From: Alsobacter metallidurans
GTDB taxonomy: Bacteria > Pseudomonadota > Alphaproteobacteria > Rhizobiales > Beijerinckiaceae
Length of the DNA stretch: 64,000 nt
Assembly: GCF_014636935.1 (NCBI RefSeq)
Contig: NZ_BMES01000002.1
Span: 2,105,148-2,169,147, forward strand
Direction: 5' to 3'
Shown here: piece by piece, positions 39,702-47,298 of the stretch
How the letters are laid out: each line of letters opens with the position of its first letter
How positions within the stretch are numbered: position 1 is the first letter of the stretch
The notes under the pieces: model-generated
Seen by the model: the letters and a program-made list of their open reading frames with translations, nothing else
The model's database searches: none
What the model was told of the DNA's origin: nothing
Translations under genes and position numbers: made by a program

Positions 39702-39830
39702 TCAGGCGACGATCTCGACGAAACGCGTGACCTCAATCATCAGCAGCGCCGTGAGGCCGCCCATGATCATCACGTCGATCAGCCGATAGGCTTCGGTGCG
39801 GCGAAATCGTGCGAGCGTCATGGCTTTCAT
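39702..39830 (-). CDS. 42-residue single-helix membrane microprotein
   Basis: A 43-codon frame, too short for most gene finders, starts with ATG six bases after a perfect AGGAGG and ends at TGA 25 bases before the NicO stop on the other strand. The product has a basic N-terminus (MKAMTLARFRRTEAYR) and one hydrophobic helix (VMIMGGLTALLMIEV) ending in VEIVA. The strong ribosome-binding site, codon use without rare clusters, and a plausible membrane helix support a real gene. No family recognised. Convergent with NicO and followed upstream by the amidase gene on the same strand after 101 bases. Confidence 0.65.
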   Translation of the reverse strand: MKAMTLARFRRTEAYRLIDVMIMGGLTALLMIEVTRFVEIVA

Positions 39831-39931
39831 GGTCGCCTCCTGGCGGAGGGGGTTCGACGTGAACCCCACTCCGCGACCATGGCGGCCCGCGCTGAATCAA
39901 CGGTGAATCCTTTGTTTCGGATTCGCCGCGA

Positions 39932-41134
39932 TCAGGCGATTTGCACAGCCATCGCCCGGCTGATTTTGGCCGCCAGCCGAACCAGCGAAAGATCGGACCC
40001 CGCCGGGCCGATCACGGACAGGCCGAACGGCCCACCCTCGTGCGTTCCGGCCGGGATCGTCACCTGCGGAAAGCCCGACAGGCCCGACAGGCACAGCAAC
40101 CGCAGCGACTGCGCCCGCGAGGCCTCCAGCGCCGCGTCGTCCGCCGCCAGCAGAGGCGCGGGCCCGGGCACGGTGGGAAGCAGCAGCACGCCGTCGCGTC
40201 CCAGCAGGGTTCCAAGACGCCGTCGGAAATCCTCGCGCACCGCGCGTCCCTTCTCGGCGTCCGCGGCCGGCACGTCCCTCCCGTACGCGAAACGCTCGCC
40301 GATGCCTGGCCCCAACGCCGGCTTCCAGGCCTCGATGAAGGCGCCATGCGACTGCCAGGACTCGACGCCCTGCAGCCAGCGGAACGCCCAGTAGAGCGCA
40401 TCGAAGCCGCCATCCGCCGCCGTCAGGCCGGTCACGGGCTGCAGCATGCGGTCAATCCGGGCCACCAGCGTTTCGAGCTGGCGCGCCGGCTCCGCCTCGG
40501 CCAGCGCGAAGCAGTCTTCCGCCTTCAGCAGGCGGACCGGCTCCGGCAGCGGATGCGGATCTTCGCCCAGAATGGCCTGGCCGACGCGCAAGAAGGTCTT
40601 GTCGTCCCGGCAGAACCAGCCCGGCGTATCGAAGCTGGCGGCAAGCGGCATCGTCAGGTCGAGCGGCAGGCGACCATGCGTCGGCCGGATGCCGAACAGG
40701 CCCTGGTAGCTGGCTGGCCCGCGCACCGAGCCCCCGGTGTCCGAGCCGAGCCCGATGTCGCACAGCCGCGCGGCCGTGGCGGAGGCGGAACCCGACGACG
40801 AGCCGCCTGGCACCCGATCGGGCGCCGCGCCGTTGATGGGCGTGCCGAAATGGTTGTTGAGCCCGTTCAGCGAGTAGGCGAGCTCCACCGTGTGGGTCTT
40901 GCCGACAAAGCGCGCTCCGGCGTCCAGGAAGCGCTGAACGATGGGCGCGCTCGCGGCCTTCACGTCCGACTGGGCCAGCTTGGTCGGCTGCCCGCAGCCC
41001 GTGCGGTAGCCGGCGACATCGAAGATGTCCTTCACGGCCAGCGTCAAACCGGTGAGCGGCCCGGACGGGGCGCTGGCGACCGGAACCTCGGCGTAGGGCA
41101 TGAAGGCGTGAACGGGATCGTCCTGGACGGGCAT
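39932..41134 (-). CDS. Amidase (amidase-signature family)
   Basis: A 400-residue enzyme with the Ser-cisSer-Lys triad: the lysine K35 in LAVKDIFDV, the Gly/Ser-rich GGSSSGSASATAA, and the nucleophile region SDTGGSVRGPAS. It hydrolyses an amide to a carboxylate and ammonia; the exact amide cannot be read. It is a little short for the family, but both ends look complete. It begins 26 bases after the gamma-glutamyltransferase-family gene, so the two are probably one operon for the use of amides or gamma-glutamyl compounds as nitrogen sources. Confidence 0.9.
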   Translation of the reverse strand: MPVQDDPVHAFMPYAEVPVASAPSGPLTGLTLAVKDIFDVAGYRTGCGQPTKLAQSDVKAASAPIVQRFLDAGARFVGKTHTVELAYSLNGLNNHFGTPINGAAPDRVPGGSSSGSASATAARLCDIGLGSDTGGSVRGPASYQGLFGIRPTHGRLPLDLTMPLAASFDTPGWFCRDDKTFLRVGQAILGEDPHPLPEPVRLLKAEDCFALAEAEPARQLETLVARIDRMLQPVTGLTAADGGFDALYWAFRWLQGVESWQSHGAFIEAWKPALGPGIGERFAYGRDVPAADAEKGRAVREDFRRRLGTLLGRDGVLLLPTVPGPAPLLAADDAALEASRAQSLRLLCLSGLSGFPQVTIPAGTHEGGPFGLSVIGPAGSDLSLVRLAAKISRAMAVQIA

Positions 41135-41160
41135 GGTTTGTGTCTCGCGATGAATAAAGA

Positions 41161-42759
41161 TCAGACGCCGGCCGAGCCGCCGTCCGAGCGGGGATCGTGG
41201 ACGGCCGCCACGGAGCCGTTGCGCGGGTCGCGCACCAGCATGCCGGCATGGCCCACCGTGTCGGAATAGCTGTCCGGCAGCACCTCGACCTCGTGCCCGG
41301 CCTGCTCCAGCGCGCGCACCAGCGAGGGATCGAAGCGGTTCTCCAGCTTCAGCGACGTCGAGGCCGATCCCCAGGTCTTGCCGAGCAACCAGCGTGGCGC
41401 ATCGACGGCCGCCGCGGGATCCATGCCGAACTGGGCGTACCGGCTCAGGATCGCGGCCTGGAACTGCGGCTGGCCGTCGCCGCCCATGGAGCCGTACGAC
41501 ACCACGCGGCCGTCATCGAGCACCGCCAGGGCAGGGTTCAGCGTGTGGAACGGCTTGCGGCCGGGCTCCAGCGGGTTCACGGCGTCCTTGTCCAGCGAGA
41601 ACGAGATGCCGCGGTTCTGCCAGAGCATGCCGGTGCGCGGCAGCACGCAGCCCGAGCCATATTCCCAGTAGGTCGACTGGATATACGAGACCGCCATGCC
41701 CTTCGCGTCGATGGCGCCCATCCAGACCGTGTCGCCCTCCCCCCATGAGAGGGGAAAGCGCGCCGCCTTGCTCATGCTGATCTGGGCGGCCTGCTCGTTC
41801 AGGAACGCGTCGGACAGGTAGTCCGCCGGCTCGTGGATGAGGCGCGCCGGGTCGGTCACCACCGCGTCACGCACCCGGAAGGCGCGCTTGGTCGCCTCCA
41901 CGAGCCCATGCAGGTGCTCGAAGCCTTCGCCGCGGGTAACGCCGAGCCGGGCGAAGAGGCCGAGAATGATCAAGGACGCCAGCCCCTGCGTGGGCGGCGG
42001 GAAATTGTAGAGCTTGGCGCCCGGCGCCGCGAGGCCGAGCGGCTTCACCAGGCGGGCGTGGAACCGCGCCAGGTCGGCGCGGGTGACGGGCGCCTCGAGC
42101 TGCTCGAGGTCAGCCCCGATCTCGCGGCCGATGTCGCCGCGGTAGAAGTCGTCCAGCCCCGCATGGCCAAGCTGCTCCAGCGTATCGGCCAGCCGCGGCA
42201 TGGTCCGCACCGCGCCGGCCTTTGGCAGCGCGCCGTCCTGCAGAAACTGCGCCGCGAAGCCGGGGGCCTGCTTCAGGTCCTCGAACAGGTTCGGAACGCC
42301 GCGCGCCTCCGAGGCGCTCACCGCGCAGCCTTCGCGCGCATGCCGCACGGCGTCTTCGAGCAATGTCGACAAAGGCAGGCGCCCGCCCGTCTGCGCCTTT
42401 GAGAATTCGTTGGCGAGCGCCCAGCCCCCTACTGCCCCCGCCACCGTGACGGCGGCGTCCGGCCCGCGCCCGGGGATCACGTCATGACCCTTGTCGCGAT
42501 AGCGCACGATCGTCGCCAGGCTGCCGGCTGGCCCGCAGGCCTCGATCGCCCGCATCTGGCCGGTCGGCTCGCGGATCAGCCAGAAGGCGTCGCCCCCGAT
42601 GGCGTTCATGTGCGGGTAGACCACCGCGATGGTGGCCGCCATCGCGATCATGGCCTCCACGGCGTCGCCGCCCTCGGCCAGCACGGCCCGGCCGCTCTCG
42701 GCCGCAAGGTGGTGGGGCGCGGCGGCTGCGGCGCGGGAGAACACGGGAGTATCGGCCAT
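41161..42759 (-). CDS. Gamma-glutamyltransferase family enzyme (first copy)
   Basis: A 532-residue Ntn-hydrolase-fold protein. The self-processing Thr that becomes the new N-terminus of the small subunit is in GEGDTVWMGAID, about residue 350. Other blocks are AIGGDAFWLI, FPPPTQGLASLII and SMGGDGQPQFQA. It lacks a signal peptide, unlike classical periplasmic Ggt, so it resembles the cytoplasmic gamma-glutamyltransferase-like or acylase group. The start at 42759 is where homology begins. Operon with the amidase gene. It is only distantly similar to the second copy at 49429-51021. Confidence 0.87.
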   Translation of the reverse strand: MADTPVFSRAAAAAPHHLAAESGRAVLAEGGDAVEAMIAMAATIAVVYPHMNAIGGDAFWLIREPTGQMRAIEACGPAGSLATIVRYRDKGHDVIPGRGPDAAVTVAGAVGGWALANEFSKAQTGGRLPLSTLLEDAVRHAREGCAVSASEARGVPNLFEDLKQAPGFAAQFLQDGALPKAGAVRTMPRLADTLEQLGHAGLDDFYRGDIGREIGADLEQLEAPVTRADLARFHARLVKPLGLAAPGAKLYNFPPPTQGLASLIILGLFARLGVTRGEGFEHLHGLVEATKRAFRVRDAVVTDPARLIHEPADYLSDAFLNEQAAQISMSKAARFPLSWGEGDTVWMGAIDAKGMAVSYIQSTYWEYGSGCVLPRTGMLWQNRGISFSLDKDAVNPLEPGRKPFHTLNPALAVLDDGRVVSYGSMGGDGQPQFQAAILSRYAQFGMDPAAAVDAPRWLLGKTWGSASTSLKLENRFDPSLVRALEQAGHEVEVLPDSYSDTVGHAGMLVRDPRNGSVAAVHDPRSDGGSAGV

Positions 42760-42888
42760 GGCGGAGGATCTTCGAGGTTGCGCGGCCGCCTCGAAGCGGC
42801 CCAGGTGGGCTGTCATCCTTGCACGCTGGCGCGGCTCGATATAGTGCAGGAGCCGCAGATCGAGCGAGATCGGAACGGGGAGTTGCGC

Positions 42889-43125
42889 GTGGCTGCGTCC
42901 GGACGGCTGAACACCAAGAACCTGACCACCATCGTGAGCGTCGGCATCCTGGTCGGCACCGAGGTGATCGGGCTTGCGCTCGCGGCCGGGTGGGGGCTGG
43001 CAGGCATCTTCCAGCTCGGCACGGCTTACGAATATGCCTTCATGGCGATCTTTACCGTCCTGGGCATGTACGCGCTCTACCGCTTCATGCAGCGCGCCGT
43101 GAAGGTCGAGCCCATCCGCGGCTGA
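42889..43125 (+). CDS. 78-residue two-helix membrane protein
   Basis: A 78-residue protein starting at GTG 42889, seven bases after GGGGAG. Two transmembrane helices fill it (VSVGILVGTEVIGLALAAGW and YAFMAIFTVLGMYALYRFM), with a basic tail RAVKVEPIRG. I know of small proteins like this conserved as hypotheticals in Rhizobiales but no function. It sits alone on the plus strand between two minus-strand units and converges with the DUF1850 gene eight bases from its stop. The longer reading frame upstream overlaps the GGT gene antisense and is not likely to be real. Confidence 0.7.
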   Translation: MAASGRLNTKNLTTIVSVGILVGTEVIGLALAAGWGLAGIFQLGTAYEYAFMAIFTVLGMYALYRFMQRAVKVEPIRG

Positions 43126-43132
43126 GCCGCCC

Positions 43133-43513
43133 TCAGCCGGGATCGCATGGCTTCATCATCACCGGATCGGCGTCTCCCGGCGCCAAGTCTCCCATCGGGC
43201 GGCATTGGCCACCCGCGCAGAGGCGCCAGTCGGCCGTCACGCCGGCCCTGCGTAGGATCACGTCCGGCAAAGGCGGAACGCGCGGCGCCCAGCGCCAGAA
43301 CCCGCCTGCCAGCACGGCCTCGGGCGGCGGCTCCATGCCGGCCCCCATCCCCTTCACCCGCGCTTCCACGAGAACGAGGCCGGCGGGCGTCACCCGCCAG
43401 TCCTCCTCCCATGGGATCTTCTCGATGGAATGCGTCCACGCCAGCGTGAAGGCGGCGACGCCCGCGAGCTTCGCCGCCAGCGCGCCGCCGGCGTAAAGGC
43501 AGAGACCCGCCAC
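43133..43513 (-). CDS. DUF1850 domain protein
   Basis: A 126-residue protein starting at GTG 43513, two bases after the stop of the TAXI gene. It has a short hydrophobic N-terminus (VAGLCLYAGGALAAKLAG), then the DUF1850 body WTHSIEKIPWEEDWRV, VKGMGAGMEPP and FWRWAP, and a C-terminal part with cysteines (RLCAGGQC, MMKPCD). DUF1850 genes normally sit between a TAXI-type binding protein and a fused TRAP membrane subunit. Here the membrane subunit gene is missing and opposite-strand genes follow. Function within the TRAP system is not established. Confidence 0.8.
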   Translation of the reverse strand: MAGLCLYAGGALAAKLAGVAAFTLAWTHSIEKIPWEEDWRVTPAGLVLVEARVKGMGAGMEPPPEAVLAGGFWRWAPRVPPLPDVILRRAGVTADWRLCAGGQCRPMGDLAPGDADPVMMKPCDPG

Positions 43514-43515
43514 GC

Positions 43516-44466
43516 CTACTTGATCACGCCCTTTTCCTTGAAGAACTTCTCGGCGCCCGGATGCATCGGCACCGGCATGCCCTCCAGCGCCTTTTCGAGC
43601 TTGATCTCCTTGCCGGCGCTGTGGGCGGCGGCGAGCTCGGGCAGCTTGTCGAACATCGACTTCGTCATGCCGTAGACCACGTCGTCCTTCAGGTCCGAGC
43701 GGGTGACGAGGTAGTTCACCACCGCGGCGGCCTGCACGTCCTTGTCCTGGCCCGTATAGGTGTTGGCCGGAATGGTCGCCTTGACGTAGGGCGCCCCGAT
43801 CTTGTCGACGATGCTCGCCGGCACCTCCACGACCACAATGTCCACCGACGTCGCGAGGTCGCGGATGGCCGCCACGCCCAGGCCCGCCGATTGCAGCGTC
43901 GCGTCGAGCTGGCGGTTCTTCATCAGCTCCACCGACTCGGCGAAGGGCAGGTACTCGACCTTGCCGAGGTCCTTGTAGGTGATGCCGGCGCCGTTCAGGA
44001 TCGCGCGGGCGTTCAGCTCCGTGCCGGATTTCGGCGCGCCCACCGAGAGGCGCTTGCCCTTCAGGTCCGCCAGCGTCTTGATGCCGCTCTCCTTGGAGGC
44101 GACCACCTGGATGTAGTTCGGGTAGATCGCCGCGACGCCGCGCAGCTTGGTGAGCTTGGACTTGAAGCCCGCCTCCTCGTTGCCCTCCCACGCGAACGCG
44201 AGGCTATCGCCGAGCGTGAACGCGATCTCGCCCTTGCCCTGCTGCAGCAGGTTCAGGTTTTCGACCGACGCCTTGGTGGCCTGCACGGAGGGCCGCGCCC
44301 CCGGGATGGCCTCGCCATAGATCTTCGAGAGCGCCACGCCCATCGGGTAGTAGACGCCGGATGTGCCTCCCGTGAGCACGTTCAGGAACTCGTCGGCTGA
44401 CGCCGGCGCGGCGACGGCCAGGGTGGCGGCGGCCGCAAAGGCCATCCGGGCGATGCTTTTTTTCAT
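43516..44466 (-). CDS. TAXI family TRAP transporter solute-binding protein
   Basis: A 316-residue periplasmic protein with signal peptide (MAFAAAATLAVAAPASA). The TAXI signature is LTGGTSGVYYPMGVALSKI; typical later blocks are IAFTLGDSLAFAWEG, KGKRLSVGAPKSGTELNARA and VPMHPGAEKFFKEKGV. TAXI proteins bind carboxylates such as 2-oxoglutarate or glutamate and deliver them to a Na-driven TRAP permease. The partner DUF1850 gene follows, but no TRAP membrane gene is present. It lies 139 bases after puuE on the same strand. A CGCGCCG/CGGCGCG palindrome (44508-44528) lies in that gap. Confidence 0.9.
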   Translation of the reverse strand: MKKSIARMAFAAAATLAVAAPASADEFLNVLTGGTSGVYYPMGVALSKIYGEAIPGARPSVQATKASVENLNLLQQGKGEIAFTLGDSLAFAWEGNEEAGFKSKLTKLRGVAAIYPNYIQVVASKESGIKTLADLKGKRLSVGAPKSGTELNARAILNGAGITYKDLGKVEYLPFAESVELMKNRQLDATLQSAGLGVAAIRDLATSVDIVVVEVPASIVDKIGAPYVKATIPANTYTGQDKDVQAAAVVNYLVTRSDLKDDVVYGMTKSMFDKLPELAAAHSAGKEIKLEKALEGMPVPMHPGAEKFFKEKGVIK

Positions 44467-44507
44467 ACTCGTCTCCCTCGGGCCCGAAGGCCTGCGCGGT
44501 TCAGGCC

Positions 44508-44528
44508 CGCGCCGTTGAACGCGGCGCG
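44508..44528. promoter_or_regulatory. Palindrome between puuE and the TAXI gene
   Basis: CGCGCCG-TTGAACG-CGGCGCG forms 7-bp perfect arms, 42 bases before the TAXI start on the minus strand. It could be a hairpin that partly terminates or processes a puuE-TAXI message, or an operator. No T-tract follows. Confidence 0.3.
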
Positions 44529-44605
44529 CATCTGATCCGGCGCGCCTTGGCCGGGAGAGTGCCCGAGAACTGCATGTCAGGACAAGTGCTTACAGCCCGA
44601 GGGCC

Positions 44606-45517
44606 CTAAGCGGCCGGATGCACCTCACGCCAGTGCCGGGCGATGTCGATGCGCCGCGCGATCCAGACCTTGTCGTGCGACTGCACGTAATCGAGGAACC
44701 GCGCAAGCGCGGCGACCCGGCCCGGACGGCCCACGAGGCGGCAATGGAGGCCGACATTGAACATCTTGGGCGCGCCGTCCTGGCCCTCGCGGTAGAGCAC
44801 ATCAAACGAGTCCTTCAGGTAGGCGAAGAACTGGTCGCCGCTGTTGAAGCCCTGCGGGGTGGCGAACCGCATGTCGTTGGAGTCCAGCGTGTACGGGATT
44901 ACGAGATGCGGCCCCTTGCTGGACGAAACCCAGTAGGGAAGATCGTCCGCGTAGCTGTCCGACGAGTAAAGGAACCCGCCCTCCTCGGCCACGAGGCGCT
45001 GCGTGTTCATGGAGCATCGGCCCGTGTACCAGCCGAGCGGCCGCTCGCCGGTGACTTCCGTATGGAGCCGGATCGCCTCGGCGATCTGCCGGCGCTCCTC
45101 TTCCTCTGGCATATCCTTGTGCTCGACCCATTTCAGGCCGTGGCTGGCGATCTCCCAGCCGGCTTCCTGCATGGCGGCGACCTGCTCGCGGCCGCGGGCC
45201 ATCGCGGTGGCGACGCCGTACACGGTGACGGGCGCATTGCGGCTGGTGAACAGCCGGTGCAGCCGCCAGAAACCCGCGCGGGCGCCGTATTCGTAGATCG
45301 ACTCCATGTTCCAGTGCCGCTGGCCGACCCAGGGCGCCGCGCCGACGATCTCGGACAGGAAGGCCTCCGAGGCGGCGTCGCCGTGCAGCACGTTGTTCTC
45401 GCCGCCCTCCTCGTAGTTGATCACGAACTGCACGCAGATGTGCGCGCCGCCGGGCCATTGCGGGTCTGGCGCGTGGCGGCCATAGCCGATCATGTCGCGC
45501 GGGTAATGGTCACTCAT
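44606..45517 (-). CDS. puuE: Allantoinase, PuuE type (polysaccharide-deacetylase fold)
   Basis: A 303-residue cytosolic enzyme that opens allantoin to allantoate. It follows Pseudomonas fluorescens PuuE from end to end: the DHYPRDMIGYGRHAPDPQWP start, FVINYEEGGENNVLHGD, SMYEYG-like SIYEYGARAGFWRLH, GWEIASHGLKWVEH (metal-site histidine region), GWYTGR, YTLDSNDMRF and LHCRLVGRPGR near the C-terminus. The fold is that of NodB deacetylases, but family features point to ureide hydrolysis. No other uricase or ureide gene is present in the window. It may share a transcript with the downstream TAXI/DUF1850 pair. Confidence 0.87.
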   Translation of the reverse strand: MSDHYPRDMIGYGRHAPDPQWPGGAHICVQFVINYEEGGENNVLHGDAASEAFLSEIVGAAPWVGQRHWNMESIYEYGARAGFWRLHRLFTSRNAPVTVYGVATAMARGREQVAAMQEAGWEIASHGLKWVEHKDMPEEEERRQIAEAIRLHTEVTGERPLGWYTGRCSMNTQRLVAEEGGFLYSSDSYADDLPYWVSSSKGPHLVIPYTLDSNDMRFATPQGFNSGDQFFAYLKDSFDVLYREGQDGAPKMFNVGLHCRLVGRPGRVAALARFLDYVQSHDKVWIARRIDIARHWREVHPAA

Positions 45518-45648
45518 CGGCGGGCTCCGGCTTGGCGATTCGCGATCCAGAGAAGCGCGCCGCGCCCGCGGTTTCAAGCCGCCGCGTTTGAGGCCGGCCC
45601 CGTGGTCTGCTACGGCTGCGCGCCCGTTCCCCCTGCCCGGCTTCGCCC

Positions 45649-46752
45649 TTGCCCCAGCACGCCCAGATCCGCCCCGCCACGCTCGATGACCTCGACGCCC
45701 TCGAGTTCATCGAGAACAGCGTGTTCGACACGGACCGGCTTTCGCGCCGGTCGTTGCGCTACTACGTCACCACTGACAAGGACACGCTGCTGGTGGTGGA
45801 GCGCCACCGCAAGATCGTGGGCTACGCCCTCGTGGCGTTTCGCCGTGGCGCGGCGCTGGCGCGGCTCTACTCCATCGCGATCCTCCCCGAAGCGGCTGGC
45901 GGCGGTCTCGGCCGCAAGCTGCTGGACGCCGTGGAAGCCGAGGCGATCGCACGCGGCTGCATCTTCCTGCGGCTCGAGGTGCGCGCCGACAACGCCGCCG
46001 CGATCAAGCTCTACGAGCGGGGCGGCTACCGGCGCTTTGGCGTTTATGACGACTACTATGAGGACCACCAGGATGCCTGGCGCTACGAAAAGCGCCTGAC
46101 CCCGCACGCCGCCCTGCCCGGCCGGCCGCCGCCCTTCTACGCGCAAACGCTGGATTTCACCTGCGGCCCCTGCTGCCTCATGATGGCGCTGGGTTGGGCC
46201 GACCCGGCGTTCAGGCCGAGCCGCGCCACCGAGATCCGGCTGTGGCGAGAATCCACCACCGTCTACATGACGTCGGGGCTGGGCGGCTGCGAGCCCTATG
46301 GGCTGGCCGCGACGCTGGCCCGGCACGGGCTCAAGGCCGAGTTGCGGCTCTCGCACGAGGGGCCGTTTTTTCTGGATGGCGTGCGGAGCCCCGACAAGAA
46401 GGAGGTCATGCGCATTACCCAGGAGGACTTCCGCCGCGAGGCGCTCGAAGCCGGCGTGCCGATCGGCCCGGCGCTGGACCAGGCCTCGCTGGCCGCCGTG
46501 CTGGACGAGGGCGCGATCGTGATCGTGCTGGTGTCGGGCTACCGCATGTTCCGCAAGAAGGTGCCGCACTGGCTGCTCGCGCATGGGCAGGATGGTCGGC
46601 ACGTCTTCGTGAATGACCCGTGGGTCGAAACGGCCGAGTTGGAGACCAACGTGGCGGCCGCCAACCTGCCGATCCCCGCCGAGGAATTCCAGCGCATGGC
46701 GCGCTACGGCAAGGAGGACCTCCGGGCCGCGGTGGTGATCCGCAAGCCCTGA
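45649..46752 (+). CDS. Fusion of GNAT acetyltransferase and peptidase C39-like domain
   Basis: A 367-residue two-domain protein. Residues 5-150 are a RimI-like GNAT domain (DALEFIENSVFDTDRLSRRS, the acetyl-CoA loop AGGGLGRKLLDAV and NAAAIKLYERGGY). Residues 160-367 are a C39-like cysteine-peptidase domain with a plausible triad: C172 in FTCGPCCLMMAL, H307 in VPHWLLAHG, D323 in VFVNDPW. The start is TTG at 45649. Such fusions occur in some proteobacteria next to RimK-type ATP-grasp ligase genes, pointing to peptide modification or turnover, but no ligase gene is seen here. The substrate is unknown. No signal peptide. Confidence 0.85.
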   Translation: MPQHAQIRPATLDDLDALEFIENSVFDTDRLSRRSLRYYVTTDKDTLLVVERHRKIVGYALVAFRRGAALARLYSIAILPEAAGGGLGRKLLDAVEAEAIARGCIFLRLEVRADNAAAIKLYERGGYRRFGVYDDYYEDHQDAWRYEKRLTPHAALPGRPPPFYAQTLDFTCGPCCLMMALGWADPAFRPSRATEIRLWRESTTVYMTSGLGGCEPYGLAATLARHGLKAELRLSHEGPFFLDGVRSPDKKEVMRITQEDFRREALEAGVPIGPALDQASLAAVLDEGAIVIVLVSGYRMFRKKVPHWLLAHGQDGRHVFVNDPWVETAELETNVAAANLPIPAEEFQRMARYGKEDLRAAVVIRKP

Positions 46753-46773
46753 GACACTAGCCCGCCGCGGGCG

Positions 46774-47298
46774 CTAGCCCGCCGCCACCCGCAGCCACGG
46801 CCGCTTCGGGTCCGGCGCCGCCTCATCGGCGACCGCCGCCTGGTAGGCGACCAGCACCCCGTGCACCTTGCCTTCCGCCAGCGCCCGGCGGGTCGGCTCG
46901 TGCGTCACCACGAAGCTGTCGACGCCGCAGCGGATCATGAACGGGATCTGGTCGCGCAGCACGTCGCCTACGGCCCGGATCTCGCCCGCATAGGCGTGAC
47001 GGCTGCGCAGCAGCGAGGCCGTCGAATAAGCCCGGCCATCGGTGTATTTCGGGAAACGCAGCGCCACCAGGGCGAAGCGCCCCAGGTCCTGTTCCACGCC
47101 GTCGAGGTCCTCGCCCGCCTCGAGCAGGAGGCCGAGCGGCCCGTTGCGTCCGAGGAGGCTCGTCCGTTCGGCCAGGAAGCGCGCCTTGCCGACCAGGATC
47201 GGCGCGTCGCCATCCGGAGCGGGCGCATCGGCCGGCAGGGTCGCCCAGGCGTCGGCCACGAAGGCGCCATCGCGGAACACGGTCTGGAGGTCGGCCAT
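46774..47298 (-). CDS. DUF934 protein of the sulfite-reduction operon
   Basis: A 174-residue protein with the DUF934 core: LGRFALVALRFPKYTDGRAY, SLLRSRHAYAGEIRAVGDVL, and DQIPFMIRCGVDSFVV. DUF934 proteins are encoded with assimilatory sulfite/nitrite reductase in many alphaproteobacteria and have been annotated as an oxidoreductase-related accessory, without a proven reaction. The start at 47298 overlaps the stop of the reductase gene by one base (TGATG), so translation is coupled. It is the last gene of the operon. Confidence 0.88.
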   Translation of the reverse strand: MADLQTVFRDGAFVADAWATLPADAPAPDGDAPILVGKARFLAERTSLLGRNGPLGLLLEAGEDLDGVEQDLGRFALVALRFPKYTDGRAYSTASLLRSRHAYAGEIRAVGDVLRDQIPFMIRCGVDSFVVTHEPTRRALAEGKVHGVLVAYQAAVADEAAPDPKRPWLRVAAG

